Shown here in pieces: positions 24,069 to 32,927 of a stretch of DNA of 64,000 nt (its first letter is position 1; each line of letters opens with the position of its first letter). The DNA comes from REEB76 sp963774895 (GTDB taxonomy: Bacteria > Pseudomonadota > Gammaproteobacteria > Natronospirales > REEB76). A model generated the notes under the pieces. It made no database searches and was not told the origin of the DNA. It worked only from the letters and a program-made list of their open reading frames with translations. The DNA is taken from the NCBI GenBank assembly GCA_963774895.1, contig CAVZGN010000001.1, positions 620,001 through 684,000 of the forward strand, written 5' to 3'. The position numbers and the translations under genes are program-made.

Positions 24069-26729
24069 CTAGTGTGTGAACTTTGCGGCGCAAGCGCGCA
24101 GATCGCGAGCCAAGTCCGCACCATGCCGATAGCGCAGTTCCGGATTCTTCTGCAGAGTCTTATCCATGATGGTGTTCACACAGCCAGGCAAATCCGGGCG
24201 CAGGCTGGTCACCGGCGCGTGTGCATCGTTGGCGATCTTGAACATGAGAGTCGAGATGGATTCCGCCCGGAATGGCAGTTGTCCGGTGAGCAACTGATAC
24301 AGGGTCACGCCCAGCGAGAACAGATCGGAGCGGCCATCGACTTTGCGACCCGCCAGTTGTTCGGGAGACATATAGGACGGCGTGCCCAGCACCGTGCCGG
24401 TCTTGGTCTTGCTGGAGTCGGTGATGCGCGCGATGCCGAAGTCCGTAATCTTGATGGTGGCGTTTTCCTGTTCGTACATGATGTTCGCCGGTTTCACATC
24501 GCGGTGTACCACGTTTTGTGCATCCGCGTAATCCAGTGCCTCGGCGGCTTTAGCGCCGATTTCCATCACCACAGACGCCGGCAGCAGGCTGCCAGGCTTG
24601 GTGTAGTGCGTCAGGTTCAGGCCCTTGAGGAATTCCATGGAGATGTAGGCCAGGTCGTGTTCCTCACCGGCATCGTAGATGGTGACGATGCTCGGATGGT
24701 TCAGGCGGCCGGCGGTCTCCGCTTCGCGGAAGAAGCGCTGCTTGACCTCAGTGAGCTCGTCGGCTTCGAATTCCCGTGACAATGCCAGGGTCTTGATGGC
24801 CACTATGCGGTTGATCTTGGGATCGCGGCCCTGATAGACCACGCCCATGGCGCCCTTGCCCAGTTCTTTTTCCACCTGGTAGCGCCCAAGCATGGGGTTC
24901 TGCAGGTTATCGCCCAGTATGAGGGTGCCGTCGGTGGTGGTACTGCCGCCCAACACCACGCGGCCCTCGAGTTGCTGCGAACGGCTCAGGCGCTGGTTCA
25001 CATCGCGGAATTTGGGGTTGTAATCGCTGACGTATTTGTAAACCGAACCGGCCTTGTTGAACTGGCGCTTGCGCTCGTAATCCAGCCCCAGGTTGTAGAG
25101 CAGGTCGGCGATGCTGTCATCCATGGGGCATTTGCGGAATTTCTCGAAGGCCATGTCCAGTTGTCCCTGGCCCTGAAAAGCCAGCCCCAGCATCTTGTTG
25201 CTTTCGGCGCTGTCCGCCTCGGTGCGCAACCGCAGTTTGTCGGTGACGCGGAAAAGTTTGATGGTCATGAACAGATGGCCGGTCACCAGCAGCAAGGCCG
25301 GCAGCATCAGCTCGATCCACACGAAACGGCTGCGCATGAAGCCGAACTCGGTGAGGCATAACGCCATCAGCAGCAACAGACTGACCAGCGCGGCCCAGCC
25401 AGGCTTGAGCTGAGGCAAGACCAATGCCAGATACACGATCAGCAACAACAAGGCCGCCAGTGTGACGATATTGGTCCACACCGGAACCGTATAGAAATTC
25501 TGCTGCAGGATACTGGAGACCACATTGGCGAGGACCATCACCGGCGCCATGCTGGCGGAAGTGGGCGTGGGAAAGCTGTTGCCGATGCCGAAGGCGGTGG
25601 CGCCGATAAGTACAATCTTTCCCTGGAAGGCGGAAGCCGGGATCTTGCCGAGATAGACATCCGCATAGGAATACACCGGAAACGGCGTATCTGTGTTGTT
25701 GCCGGTGTAATAGAAATTGTGCATACGGAAATGCGCATCTGTGCCGATGAACAGATTGCCTACTTTCACGCCTTGGCCCGGCAGCACCTGCACGTCACCC
25801 GGCTGCAGGTTCAGGTATTTCATGCTCACGGCCAGCGCCAGGGACGGATAATAGATACCGTAGTAGCGCAACACCAAGGGTGCCGAACGCAGTGCCCCAT
25901 CCGGATCCGGCAGATCATCCAGGAAACCAATGGCCGCGGCCGGTATGGCAAACTCCGCTTCCGGTGCAGTCATGGATTTGCTGGTCAATGGCTGATTGGA
26001 GTCGTTCGGCGTGTTCACGACCGGACCGAGGGCATTCTTGAGCAGATAGTCCGGAATCTGGCTGTTGGGTTTGCCCAGAGGCTCACCCAGGATGAAAAGT
26101 GTCGGGATCACCACAGCGCCGGAGGATTTGATGCTGGCGGCGAGTTTGGCGTCGGCGTTCAGAGTCTGTTCCGCAAACTGCAGCTTGCCACGCATTGTCT
26201 GCAGATCCTGCTGCACCTGTGCAGGCAGCACCACCGTACCGACGCTGGGCACCGGTGTATGGGCAGCATCGCAATTGGCGGGGATTGCCGGCGCATTGGT
26301 CACAGCCGCAGGCGTGTTACTTACCGCATACGGCGCCAGGATGCCGAGGCTCGAGCAATGGTCATAGAAGTTCACCATGTCGCGGATGAAGACGTCGCCC
26401 TGATCCACTTGGGGTTCGGACAGGAACAGGGTCAGACCCACCACCTTGGCAGAGTCTTTTGACAACCGGTTGATGAGGTCAGCGTGATAATCTCGCGGCC
26501 ACGGCCAACGTCCCAGGGTATTGATGCTGGCCTCGTCGATGGCGATGACGGCGATCTGGTTTCCAGGTGAGGCGTGCGTGAGATTCACACCTAGGTCATA
26601 AGCCGCGTTTTCCAGACGCTGGAATGTCCCGGGAAAAACACCGTACGCGACCAGCAGGAACACTGCGCCGTAAACAAGTCCCGCGAACCAGTCGCTGGTC
26701 CAGATGCGTCGCTTCACCCTGCCACTCAC
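24069..26729 (-). CDS. CHASE2-domain receptor Ser/Thr protein kinase
   Basis: An 886-residue membrane kinase. One N-terminal transmembrane helix (about 15-35) is followed by a large extracytoplasmic CHASE2 sensor domain (about 40-395, with IDEASINTLGRWPWPR near 64-79 and GKIVLIGATAFG near its end). Three clustered transmembrane helices follow (about 405-485), then a short TPR-like region (about 505-575) and a C-terminal Hanks kinase domain (about 615-880). The kinase shows the glycine loop ELGKGAMGVVY, VAIKTL, HRDVKPANI, DFGIAR and GTPSYMSPEQL, so it should be active. It is first in an operon with a PP2C phosphatase and an FHA protein. The ligand is unknown. Confidence 0.9.
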   Translation of the reverse strand: MSGRVKRRIWTSDWFAGLVYGAVFLLVAYGVFPGTFQRLENAAYDLGVNLTHASPGNQIAVIAIDEASINTLGRWPWPRDYHADLINRLSKDSAKVVGLTLFLSEPQVDQGDVFIRDMVNFYDHCSSLGILAPYAVSNTPAAVTNAPAIPANCDAAHTPVPSVGTVVLPAQVQQDLQTMRGKLQFAEQTLNADAKLAASIKSSGAVVIPTLFILGEPLGKPNSQIPDYLLKNALGPVVNTPNDSNQPLTSKSMTAPEAEFAIPAAAIGFLDDLPDPDGALRSAPLVLRYYGIYYPSLALAVSMKYLNLQPGDVQVLPGQGVKVGNLFIGTDAHFRMHNFYYTGNNTDTPFPVYSYADVYLGKIPASAFQGKIVLIGATAFGIGNSFPTPTSASMAPVMVLANVVSSILQQNFYTVPVWTNIVTLAALLLLIVYLALVLPQLKPGWAALVSLLLLMALCLTEFGFMRSRFVWIELMLPALLLVTGHLFMTIKLFRVTDKLRLRTEADSAESNKMLGLAFQGQGQLDMAFEKFRKCPMDDSIADLLYNLGLDYERKRQFNKAGSVYKYVSDYNPKFRDVNQRLSRSQQLEGRVVLGGSTTTDGTLILGDNLQNPMLGRYQVEKELGKGAMGVVYQGRDPKINRIVAIKTLALSREFEADELTEVKQRFFREAETAGRLNHPSIVTIYDAGEEHDLAYISMEFLKGLNLTHYTKPGSLLPASVVMEIGAKAAEALDYADAQNVVHRDVKPANIMYEQENATIKITDFGIARITDSSKTKTGTVLGTPSYMSPEQLAGRKVDGRSDLFSLGVTLYQLLTGQLPFRAESISTLMFKIANDAHAPVTSLRPDLPGCVNTIMDKTLQKNPELRYRHGADLARDLRACAAKFTH

Positions 26730-26861
26730 TTATGTAGTTATGTTAAGGATTCAGCATAATACCTTGAATTTTAACCACAACGGAAGCTAATCGGCTTCCG
26801 GGTAAGGTCTGATACGCGTGCTAACATCTATTCGCCTCTACAACGCCAGACAGCGCTTCCC

Positions 26862-28217
26862 GTGAACAAAACCCGCGTACTTTATGTGTGTGATGCCTGT
26901 GGCGGGCACTCCCTCAAGTGGGCCGGCCAGTGCCCCGATTGCGGCGCATGGAATACGCTGGTCGAAACCCGCATACCTGACCGTCCGTCGACCCGACAAA
27001 TGGTTATGAACGCCGGTGATAATTCCGTCCATCGTCTGGCGGAACTGGAAGACCGTTCCGACCCCCGCTTCACCACCGGACTCGATGAACTGGACAGGGT
27101 ACTCGGCGGGGGGGTGGTCTCCGGTTCCGTGACCCTCATCGGTGGCGATCCCGGCATCGGCAAATCCACCTTGTTGTTGCAGGCGGCAGCCAGCATGGCA
27201 AGTGGCCGGTCGGTCATGTATATCACCGGGGAAGAATCTCTTGGGCAAGTGGGTGTACGCGCCCGGCGTCTGGGAGTGGCAGAACACCCGCTGCAACTGG
27301 CAGCCGAAACTTGCGTCGAACGCATGTTCGAGATCGCTGCTAAATCCAAACCGGCGGTACTGGTAGTCGACTCCATTCAGACCATGTTCACGGAAATTCT
27401 GCAATCCGCGCCTGGCGCGGTTGCGCAGTTGCGCGAGTCAACCGGATTGCTGGTGCGTTTTGCAAAAGCCAGCGGCACCTCCGTATTCCTGGTGGGGCAT
27501 GTCACCAAGGAAGGGGCTATCGCCGGTCCGCGCGTGCTGGAGCACATGGTGGATACGGTGCTGTATTTCGAGAACGACGCCGGCAGCCGCTATCGGATAA
27601 TCCGTGCGGTCAAGAATCGTTTCGGCGCCGCCAACGAACTGGGCGTGTTCGCCATGACCGAGTCCGGACTCAAGGAAGTCAAGAATCCATCCGCGATATT
27701 CCTGTCGCGTCACGCCACGCCGGTGAGCGGCAGCGCGGTCACCGTCATCCGCGAAGGCAGCCGTCCGATGCTCATCGAAGTGCAGGCGCTGGTGGATGAA
27801 AGCCATCTCGCCAATCCGCGCCGCGTATCCGTGGGCCTGGATCCCAACCGTCTTTCCATGCTGCTGGCGGTGCTGCATCGCCATGGCAGCGTCGCCATGT
27901 TCGACCGTGACGTGTTCGTGAACGTGGTGGGCGGACTGCGGGTCAACGAAACCGCTGCGGATCTGCCGGTCCTGCTGGCGGTGTTATCCAGTTTTCGCGA
28001 CCAGCCGTTGCCGAATGACCTGGTATTGTTCGGTGAAGTGGGGCTCGCCGGCGAGATCCGGCCGGTGTACAACGGCGAAGAACGGCTGCGCGAGGCCGGC
28101 AAGCACGGCTTCAAGCGTGCCATCGTGCCGCGAGGCAACGCGCCACAAAAACAAGCAATCGATGGCATTCAGGTGACGCAGGTGAGCCGGCTCCAGGAAG
28201 TTCTGAATGCGATATAG
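26862..28217 (+). CDS. radA: DNA repair protein RadA
   Basis: A 451-residue RecA-like ATPase that processes recombination intermediates by branch migration. An N-terminal zinc finger (CDACGG...CPDCGAW, residues 10-29) precedes the ATPase domain with Walker A GGDPGIGKSTLLLQ near 93-106 and the family-specific KNRFG motif near 250. A C-terminal Lon-protease-like domain (about 285-450) lacks protease activity in the family. The start is GTG at 26862; MNKTRVLYVCDACGG fits homologues. It is divergent from the kinase operon and convergent with the CorC-type gene. Confidence 0.96.
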   Translation: MNKTRVLYVCDACGGHSLKWAGQCPDCGAWNTLVETRIPDRPSTRQMVMNAGDNSVHRLAELEDRSDPRFTTGLDELDRVLGGGVVSGSVTLIGGDPGIGKSTLLLQAAASMASGRSVMYITGEESLGQVGVRARRLGVAEHPLQLAAETCVERMFEIAAKSKPAVLVVDSIQTMFTEILQSAPGAVAQLRESTGLLVRFAKASGTSVFLVGHVTKEGAIAGPRVLEHMVDTVLYFENDAGSRYRIIRAVKNRFGAANELGVFAMTESGLKEVKNPSAIFLSRHATPVSGSAVTVIREGSRPMLIEVQALVDESHLANPRRVSVGLDPNRLSMLLAVLHRHGSVAMFDRDVFVNVVGGLRVNETAADLPVLLAVLSSFRDQPLPNDLVLFGEVGLAGEIRPVYNGEERLREAGKHGFKRAIVPRGNAPQKQAIDGIQVTQVSRLQEVLNAI

Positions 28218-28265
28218 CAGGATGTTGATCAACAGTTCGTCGGGCAGGATCAATCGGCCTTCAAG

Positions 28266-29546
28266 CTAAGGCAATGGTTCCCGTACTGCCTCGATCCGCG
28301 GGTAAATGCGCACGGTCTTTACCGCGCTGCCGCTGGTTTGCACAATCTCCAGGGGGTAGCCTGCAAGCTTGAGGCTGGTGCCTGGCTGCGGGATCGCTTC
28401 CAGATATTCGAGTATCAGCCCGTTCAGGGTTTTGGGACCGGTGGTTGGCAACTGCCATTTCATGACGCGGTTCAGCGCGCGCACATTGGCGCTGCCGTTG
28501 ACCAGAAAGCTACCATCCGTCTCCTTATATATATCATGCTGTTGGGCCGCGGGATCGGATGTGAACTCACCCACGATCTCCTCCAGGATATCTTCCAGAG
28601 TCACCAGTCCCTGGATGTCTCCATATTCATCCACCACCAGGCCGATGCGGCGCTTGACCGCCTGGAAGTTCAAGAGCTGGCGTTGCAGAGGGGTGCCTTC
28701 CGGGACGAAATAGGCTTCCCTGAGTATATTACGCAATAGTTCGCGACTGGGCTGTTCACTCATCACCAGGTGCAAGAACTCGCGTGAATGTAAGAATCCA
28801 AGCACATGTTCGATACTGCCTTCATACACCGGCAGGCGGGTGTGCTGGCTGGTACGCAGTTGCGCCATGATCTCGTCCCAATCGGCACTGATGTCGATGC
28901 CGCTGATCTCATTGCGCGGCACCATGATGTCCTCGACGGAAATCTTTTCCAGATCCAGGATGCTGAGCAGCATGCGCTGATGGCGCTTGGGGATGAGGCC
29001 GCCGGCTTCCATCACTACCGTGCGCAGCTCCTCTTGGCTCATGGAATGAATAGTCGGGCTGTTGACCAGCACGCCAAACAGGCGCAGTACACCGTTCGCG
29101 ATCAGGTTAACCGTCCACACGACGGGGTAGAGAATCCATAGCAACGGCGCCAAGATGAAGGTGGCGGGAAACGCAAGTTTTTCCGGGTGCAGCGCCGCCA
29201 GGGTTTTCGGCGCCAGGTCACCGAAGATCAGCACCAGCAGGGCAATCAGGATGGTAGCCACCAGCACCGCGCTGTTACCGCCGATACGTAACGCGATCAG
29301 AGTGGCGAGCGCGGTGGCGAAAGCATTGGCCAGGGTGCTGCCCAGGAGCACGATGCCGATGAAACGGTCCGGTCGCTTTAACAGACGCTCTGCCAGTTGC
29401 GCGCCGCGGTGACCGGCACGCACCAGGTGCCGCAGACGATAACGATTGAGCGCGATGACACCGGTCTCGGAACCGGAAAAGAATGCAGACAGGATCAGCA
29501 GAATGATCAATGCGACGAACAGTACCCAAAGAGGAACATGTGCCAA
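28266..29546 (-). CDS. CNNM/CorC-family membrane protein with CBS pair
   Basis: A 426-residue protein with an N-terminal DUF21 (CNNM) membrane domain with about four helices (about 1-190), a cytoplasmic CBS pair (about 205-330) and a C-terminal CorC_HlyC domain (about 345-420). The segment FFSGSETGVIALNRYRLRHL is characteristic. Homologues such as E. coli YfjD (CorB) are linked to magnesium efflux or resistance. In E. coli yfjD also lies beside ypjD and ffh, so context supports orthology. It is 16 bp downstream of the CcsA-like gene in a two-gene operon. Confidence 0.88.
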   Translation of the reverse strand: MAHVPLWVLFVALIILLILSAFFSGSETGVIALNRYRLRHLVRAGHRGAQLAERLLKRPDRFIGIVLLGSTLANAFATALATLIALRIGGNSAVLVATILIALLVLIFGDLAPKTLAALHPEKLAFPATFILAPLLWILYPVVWTVNLIANGVLRLFGVLVNSPTIHSMSQEELRTVVMEAGGLIPKRHQRMLLSILDLEKISVEDIMVPRNEISGIDISADWDEIMAQLRTSQHTRLPVYEGSIEHVLGFLHSREFLHLVMSEQPSRELLRNILREAYFVPEGTPLQRQLLNFQAVKRRIGLVVDEYGDIQGLVTLEDILEEIVGEFTSDPAAQQHDIYKETDGSFLVNGSANVRALNRVMKWQLPTTGPKTLNGLILEYLEAIPQPGTSLKLAGYPLEIVQTSGSAVKTVRIYPRIEAVREPLP

Positions 29547-29562
29547 AGTCAGATCACCCCAC

Positions 29563-30393
29563 TCAGGACATGAGATCCCAGTGCCGGCCCAGAATCAATT
29601 CCAGAACCGCTTTGCTGCCGAAGTACGCCAGCATCAGCACCACGAAACCAACCAGCGTCCAGCGGATCGCGGTGCGCCCGCGCCAGCCGAACTTCCATCT
29701 ACCCCACAGCAGAATAGCGAATACCAGCCATGCCAGCACCGATAGCACAGTCTTATGCACCAGATGCTGCGCCATGAAGTTGTGGACGAATATGAAGCCC
29801 GCGAACAACGCCAGCGTCAGCAGGCTGAAACCGGCGACGATGAGCTGGAACAGGAAGCGTTCCATGAGTTGCAGCGGCGGCAACCTGCTCCAGATGCCGT
29901 TCGGAACATGCCGGCGCAGCCGGCGTTCCTGTATCGCCATGAGGATGGCTTGGAGCGCCGCCACCGTCAGTAGGCTGTAGGCTATCAATGACAATACGAT
30001 ATGTGCATCCAAGGGCCAATCGCTCTCGATCACCATGAGACGATCGCTGGGGAATATCTCTGCCAGCAGGATGCTGAGGCCGGCCAGCGGCAGCAACACC
30101 ACACCGAGATTTTCGAAATGCGGTTTGAAAAGAGTCGCGAGCGCAATCAGCGCTACCAGCCAGCCGACCAGCGATGCGGTGTTGAAAATCCCCAGGTCCA
30201 TACTATGCGGAGTGAATATCAAGGCATACAGCAGCAGGGTATGCAGCAGGATGGCGGCCACAATTACGCTGCCAACAAAACCCTTGCGCTCGCGAATGAA
30301 CGCCGGTCCGCGTTTGAAGAAAGCCAGTAACAGCGCCAGCGCCGCTACCCAGTAGAGGACCAAATCAATAACTGCCAGGGCGGTGAAACGCAT
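29563..30393 (-). CDS. ypjD: CcsA-like inner membrane protein (YpjD)
   Basis: A 276-residue integral membrane protein with about eight hydrophobic helices, belonging to the cytochrome c assembly (CcsA/CcmC-like) family. The segment SDWPLDAHIVLSLIAYSLL (about 133-151) contains the conserved His of the family, and FVHNFMAQHLVHKTVLSVLAW (about 217 onward) carries further His residues and a Trp-rich end. Its role in E. coli is not established. It is divergent from ffh and is followed by the CorC-type gene, the same order as in E. coli. Confidence 0.85.
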   Translation of the reverse strand: MRFTALAVIDLVLYWVAALALLLAFFKRGPAFIRERKGFVGSVIVAAILLHTLLLYALIFTPHSMDLGIFNTASLVGWLVALIALATLFKPHFENLGVVLLPLAGLSILLAEIFPSDRLMVIESDWPLDAHIVLSLIAYSLLTVAALQAILMAIQERRLRRHVPNGIWSRLPPLQLMERFLFQLIVAGFSLLTLALFAGFIFVHNFMAQHLVHKTVLSVLAWLVFAILLWGRWKFGWRGRTAIRWTLVGFVVLMLAYFGSKAVLELILGRHWDLMS

Positions 30394-30541
30394 AGAAATC
30401 GCTCATGAAGCACGTGACTGCGTAAGCATCATCGCATAGGCGCTGGCATGGGGTGAAGCGGGGACTGAATACCATGCGCAATACGGGCTTTCAGACAACC
30501 CGGCTGCCGTTGCGGTGTTACCCACTGTCTTGAGGGCCTGA

Positions 30542-30597
30542 TTTTGGAAGCCATGCCAAAGAACCTTCAAAACCAGACCGGTTGTGGAAACAACCGG
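30542..30597 (+). other. Paired hairpins upstream of ffh
   Basis: CCGGTTGT (30578-30585) and ACAACCGG (30590-30597) form a perfect 8-bp stem with a GGAA tetraloop. Just before it, TTTTGGAAG (30542-30550) pairs with CTTCAAAA (about 30565-30572) with one bulge. Both lie in the 263-bp divergent spacer between ypjD and ffh, upstream of the ffh -10. They could be an operator, a terminator of upstream transcription, or a small RNA. Nothing else is recognised in 30394-30656. Confidence 0.4.
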
Positions 30598-30621
30598 GCC
30601 AGTTGCCGGAAGTGCAGGCGC

Positions 30622-30627
30622 TATAAT
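30622..30627 (+). promoter_or_regulatory. -10 element of ffh
   Basis: A perfect TATAAT lies 30 bases before the ffh ATG. The best-spaced -35 hexamer is poor, and the GGAA-loop hairpin ends 24 bases upstream, so an activator or a modified promoter architecture is possible. Confidence 0.5.
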
Positions 30628-30656
30628 CCGATCCTTAGTTTCGATGGTGCGAACCC

Positions 30657-32015
30657 ATGTTTGATGTCTTAAGCGAACGCCTGACGCGCACTCTCGACAG
30701 ACTGCGTGGCAGCGGCCGCCTTACCGAGAATAATATCCGCGACGCGCTGCGCGATGTGCGTATGGCGCTTCTGGAAGCGGATGTGGCACTACCCGTGGTC
30801 AAGGCCTTCACTGAGCAGGTGCGTGTGCGGGCCCTGGGCAGTGAAATGCTCAAAAGCCTCACGCCCGGTCAGGCATTCATCCAGATCGTGCATGACGAGC
30901 TGGTGGCGGTCATGTCCGGCGGCGATGCACAGCTCGATCTGAATACCCGGCCACCGGCGGTGATTTTGCTGGCGGGTTTGCAGGGCGCCGGCAAGACCAC
31001 AACAGCGGCGAAACTGGCGCATTTTTGTCAATCAAGGAAGCATAAAAAAGTAGCCATGGTGAGCACCGATGTCTATCGGCCGGCGGCACGCGAACAGCTG
31101 CAGAAACTTGCCGCTGAAGTCGGCGCTACTTGGTTCACCTCGCCCGCTCATGATCCCGTGGAGATCGCACAAGCCGCGTTGAATGATGCCCGCAGACAGC
31201 TTATCGATGTGCTGATCGTGGACACCGCCGGACGTCTGCATGTGGACGATGCCATGATGCAGGAAGTGCAGCGCATACATGCGGCCCTGACCCCTGTAGA
31301 AACCCTGTTCGTGGTGGATGCCATGGCCGGCCAGGATGCCGCCAATGCCGCCGTGGTCTTCAGCAAGAATTTGCCGCTCACCGGCATTGTACTCACCAAG
31401 GCCGACAGCGATGCCCGTGGCGGCGCCGCTTTATCTGTGAAGCAGGTTACCGGTGCGCCCATCAAGTTCCTGGGTAGCGGCGAAAAAACCACGGCCTTGG
31501 AAATCTTCGATGCGGAACGGTTGGCTTCGCGAATTCTCGGTATGGGTGATGTGTTGTCGCTGGTGGAACAGGCGCAGCAGACAGCCGACCATGAGGCGGC
31601 CGGCAAGCTTGCCGACAAGCTCAAAAAAGGCAAAGGCTTTGATCTGGAAGATTTTCGCGCCCAGCTGCAACAGGTCTTGGGCATGGGCGGTCTGCAGGCC
31701 ATGCTGGAAAAGCTCCCGGGCAGTGGCCGGATCCCGGAACCGGCCAAGGCGCAATTCAGTGATCGGGACGTGCGCCGCCAGATCGCCATCATCAATTCCA
31801 TGACCCCGAAAGAGCGGCGCCGACCGGAAACCATCAATGGCTCACGGCGGCGGCGCATCGCCGCAGGCTCCGGTAACCAGGTGCAGGATGTGAACCGGCT
31901 GCTCAAACAGTTCGAGCAGCTATCCCGGATGATGAAGCAGATGGCGGGTGGCGGCATGGCACGTATGTTGCGCAACATGAAAGGACGCCTGCCGCCGGGG
32001 TTTCCCACCATCTAA
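30657..32015 (+). CDS. ffh: Signal recognition particle GTPase Ffh
   Basis: A 452-residue protein that binds 4.5S RNA and signal sequences of nascent membrane proteins and docks with FtsY. It has the N domain (about 1-85, ALLEADVALPVV), the G domain with G1 GLQGAGKTTTAAKL (about 106-119), DTAGRLHVD and TKADSDARGGAALS, and a methionine-rich M domain (about 300-452) with INSMTPKERRRPE and the RNA-binding GSRRRRIAAGSG. The length matches E. coli. No 4.5S RNA gene was seen in the window. It is followed by the rpsP operon, as in E. coli. Confidence 0.97.
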   Translation: MFDVLSERLTRTLDRLRGSGRLTENNIRDALRDVRMALLEADVALPVVKAFTEQVRVRALGSEMLKSLTPGQAFIQIVHDELVAVMSGGDAQLDLNTRPPAVILLAGLQGAGKTTTAAKLAHFCQSRKHKKVAMVSTDVYRPAAREQLQKLAAEVGATWFTSPAHDPVEIAQAALNDARRQLIDVLIVDTAGRLHVDDAMMQEVQRIHAALTPVETLFVVDAMAGQDAANAAVVFSKNLPLTGIVLTKADSDARGGAALSVKQVTGAPIKFLGSGEKTTALEIFDAERLASRILGMGDVLSLVEQAQQTADHEAAGKLADKLKKGKGFDLEDFRAQLQQVLGMGGLQAMLEKLPGSGRIPEPAKAQFSDRDVRRQIAIINSMTPKERRRPETINGSRRRRIAAGSGNQVQDVNRLLKQFEQLSRMMKQMAGGGMARMLRNMKGRLPPGFPTI

Positions 32016-32050
32016 TCCAGCCGAAGTTAGCCGCAAGTCCTTCTTAACAC

Positions 32051-32078
32051 TTCACTTTTGGCCAGAATCCCGTAGAAT
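32051..32078 (+). promoter_or_regulatory. Promoter of the rpsP-rimM-trmD-rplS operon
   Basis: TTCACT (32051-32056) and TAGAAT (32073-32078) are separated by 16 bp, between ffh and rpsP. The start would be about 60 bases before the rpsP ATG. Confidence 0.5.
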
Positions 32079-32144
32079 GCGCAGTCCTCCGGCGAGTCAA
32101 GCAAGCTGCCGGCCCGGATTTGTTTTTAGAGGATATTGATTTCC

Positions 32145-32393
32145 ATGGTGACCATTCGTTTGACGCGTGGTGGCGCCAAAAAGCGCCCCTTTTATCATGT
32201 GATCGTGACCGACAGCCGTTCGGCCCGCGATGGCCGTTATATTGAACGCCTGGGTTTTTACAACCCCTTGGCCGTGAGTCATGAAGAAGTACTGCGTCTG
32301 GACGCGGAACGCGTCAAGTACTGGCTTTCCAAAGGTGCGCAGCCGTCGGAGCGCGTGAGTTATCTCATGCAGGAGCACAAGGTCGCCGCCTGA
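32145..32393 (+). CDS. rpsP: 30S ribosomal protein S16
   Basis: An 82-residue ribosomal protein of the 30S body, needed for assembly. It starts MVTIRLTRGGAKKRPFYHV and contains RDGRYIERLGFYNP, the family signature. The ATG at 32145 has AGAGGA about 12 bases upstream; a TTG three codons earlier is less likely. It is the first gene of the conserved rpsP-rimM-trmD-rplS operon, with a 20-bp gap to rimM. Confidence 0.97.
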   Translation: MVTIRLTRGGAKKRPFYHVIVTDSRSARDGRYIERLGFYNPLAVSHEEVLRLDAERVKYWLSKGAQPSERVSYLMQEHKVAA

Positions 32394-32413
32394 TTCCGGC
32401 GTCTGTTTGCGCC

Positions 32414-32926
32414 ATGTCCGCAGCGGAATCCCGGCGCATCGTTATCGGCAAGGTCATGGGTCATTTTGGCGTGAAAGGCTGGGTCAAGATCCAGTCCTGG
32501 ACCGAACCCCGGGAGAAGATCATTGAATATCGCCCTTGGCTGCTGGAGATCGGCGGCGGGTGGCAGGAATGGCAAGTGCTCGAGGGCCGCATCCACGGCA
32601 AAAGCATGATCGCGCATTTGCGTGGCGTTGATAACCGGGAACAGGCTGCGGCTTTCATCGCCGCGAACATCGCGATACGTCGTGATCAGATGGCAGCGAC
32701 CAAACCCGGTGAATATTACTGGGATGATCTGATGGGTCTGCGAGTTCTGCTGGCTGATGGCCGGGAACTTGGCACGGTGAAGAACCTGTTGGCCACCGGT
32801 GCCAACGATGTGCTGGTGGTGCAAGGTACACGTGAACATTTGATCCCTTTCATCCGCGGGCGGGTGATCAAGGATGTGGATCTTGACGCGCGCGTGATGC
32901 GCGTGGACTGGGATCCGGATTTTTAA
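32414..32926 (+). CDS. rimM: Ribosome maturation factor RimM
   Basis: A 170-residue factor that binds S19 and assists maturation of the 30S head. The N-terminal beta-barrel domain has VIGKVMGHFGVKGWVKI (about 10-26). The C-terminal PRC-barrel begins at YYWDDLMGLRV (about 101) and ends with the family segment LIPFIRGRVIKDVDL. One base separates its stop from the trmD ATG. Confidence 0.96.
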   Translation: MSAAESRRIVIGKVMGHFGVKGWVKIQSWTEPREKIIEYRPWLLEIGGGWQEWQVLEGRIHGKSMIAHLRGVDNREQAAAFIAANIAIRRDQMAATKPGEYYWDDLMGLRVLLADGRELGTVKNLLATGANDVLVVQGTREHLIPFIRGRVIKDVDLDARVMRVDWDPDF

Positions 32927-32927
32927 C

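Noticed and set aside
22446..26729. Type VI secretion regulatory genes (PpkA/PppA/Fha)
   Set aside because: Domains are similar, but no tss gene is nearby, the kinase has a CHASE2 ectodomain and the FHA protein lacks the usual Fha C-terminal part.
30542..30657. 4.5S RNA gene in the ffh spacer
   Set aside because: The conserved 4.5S loop sequences are absent from the hairpins.
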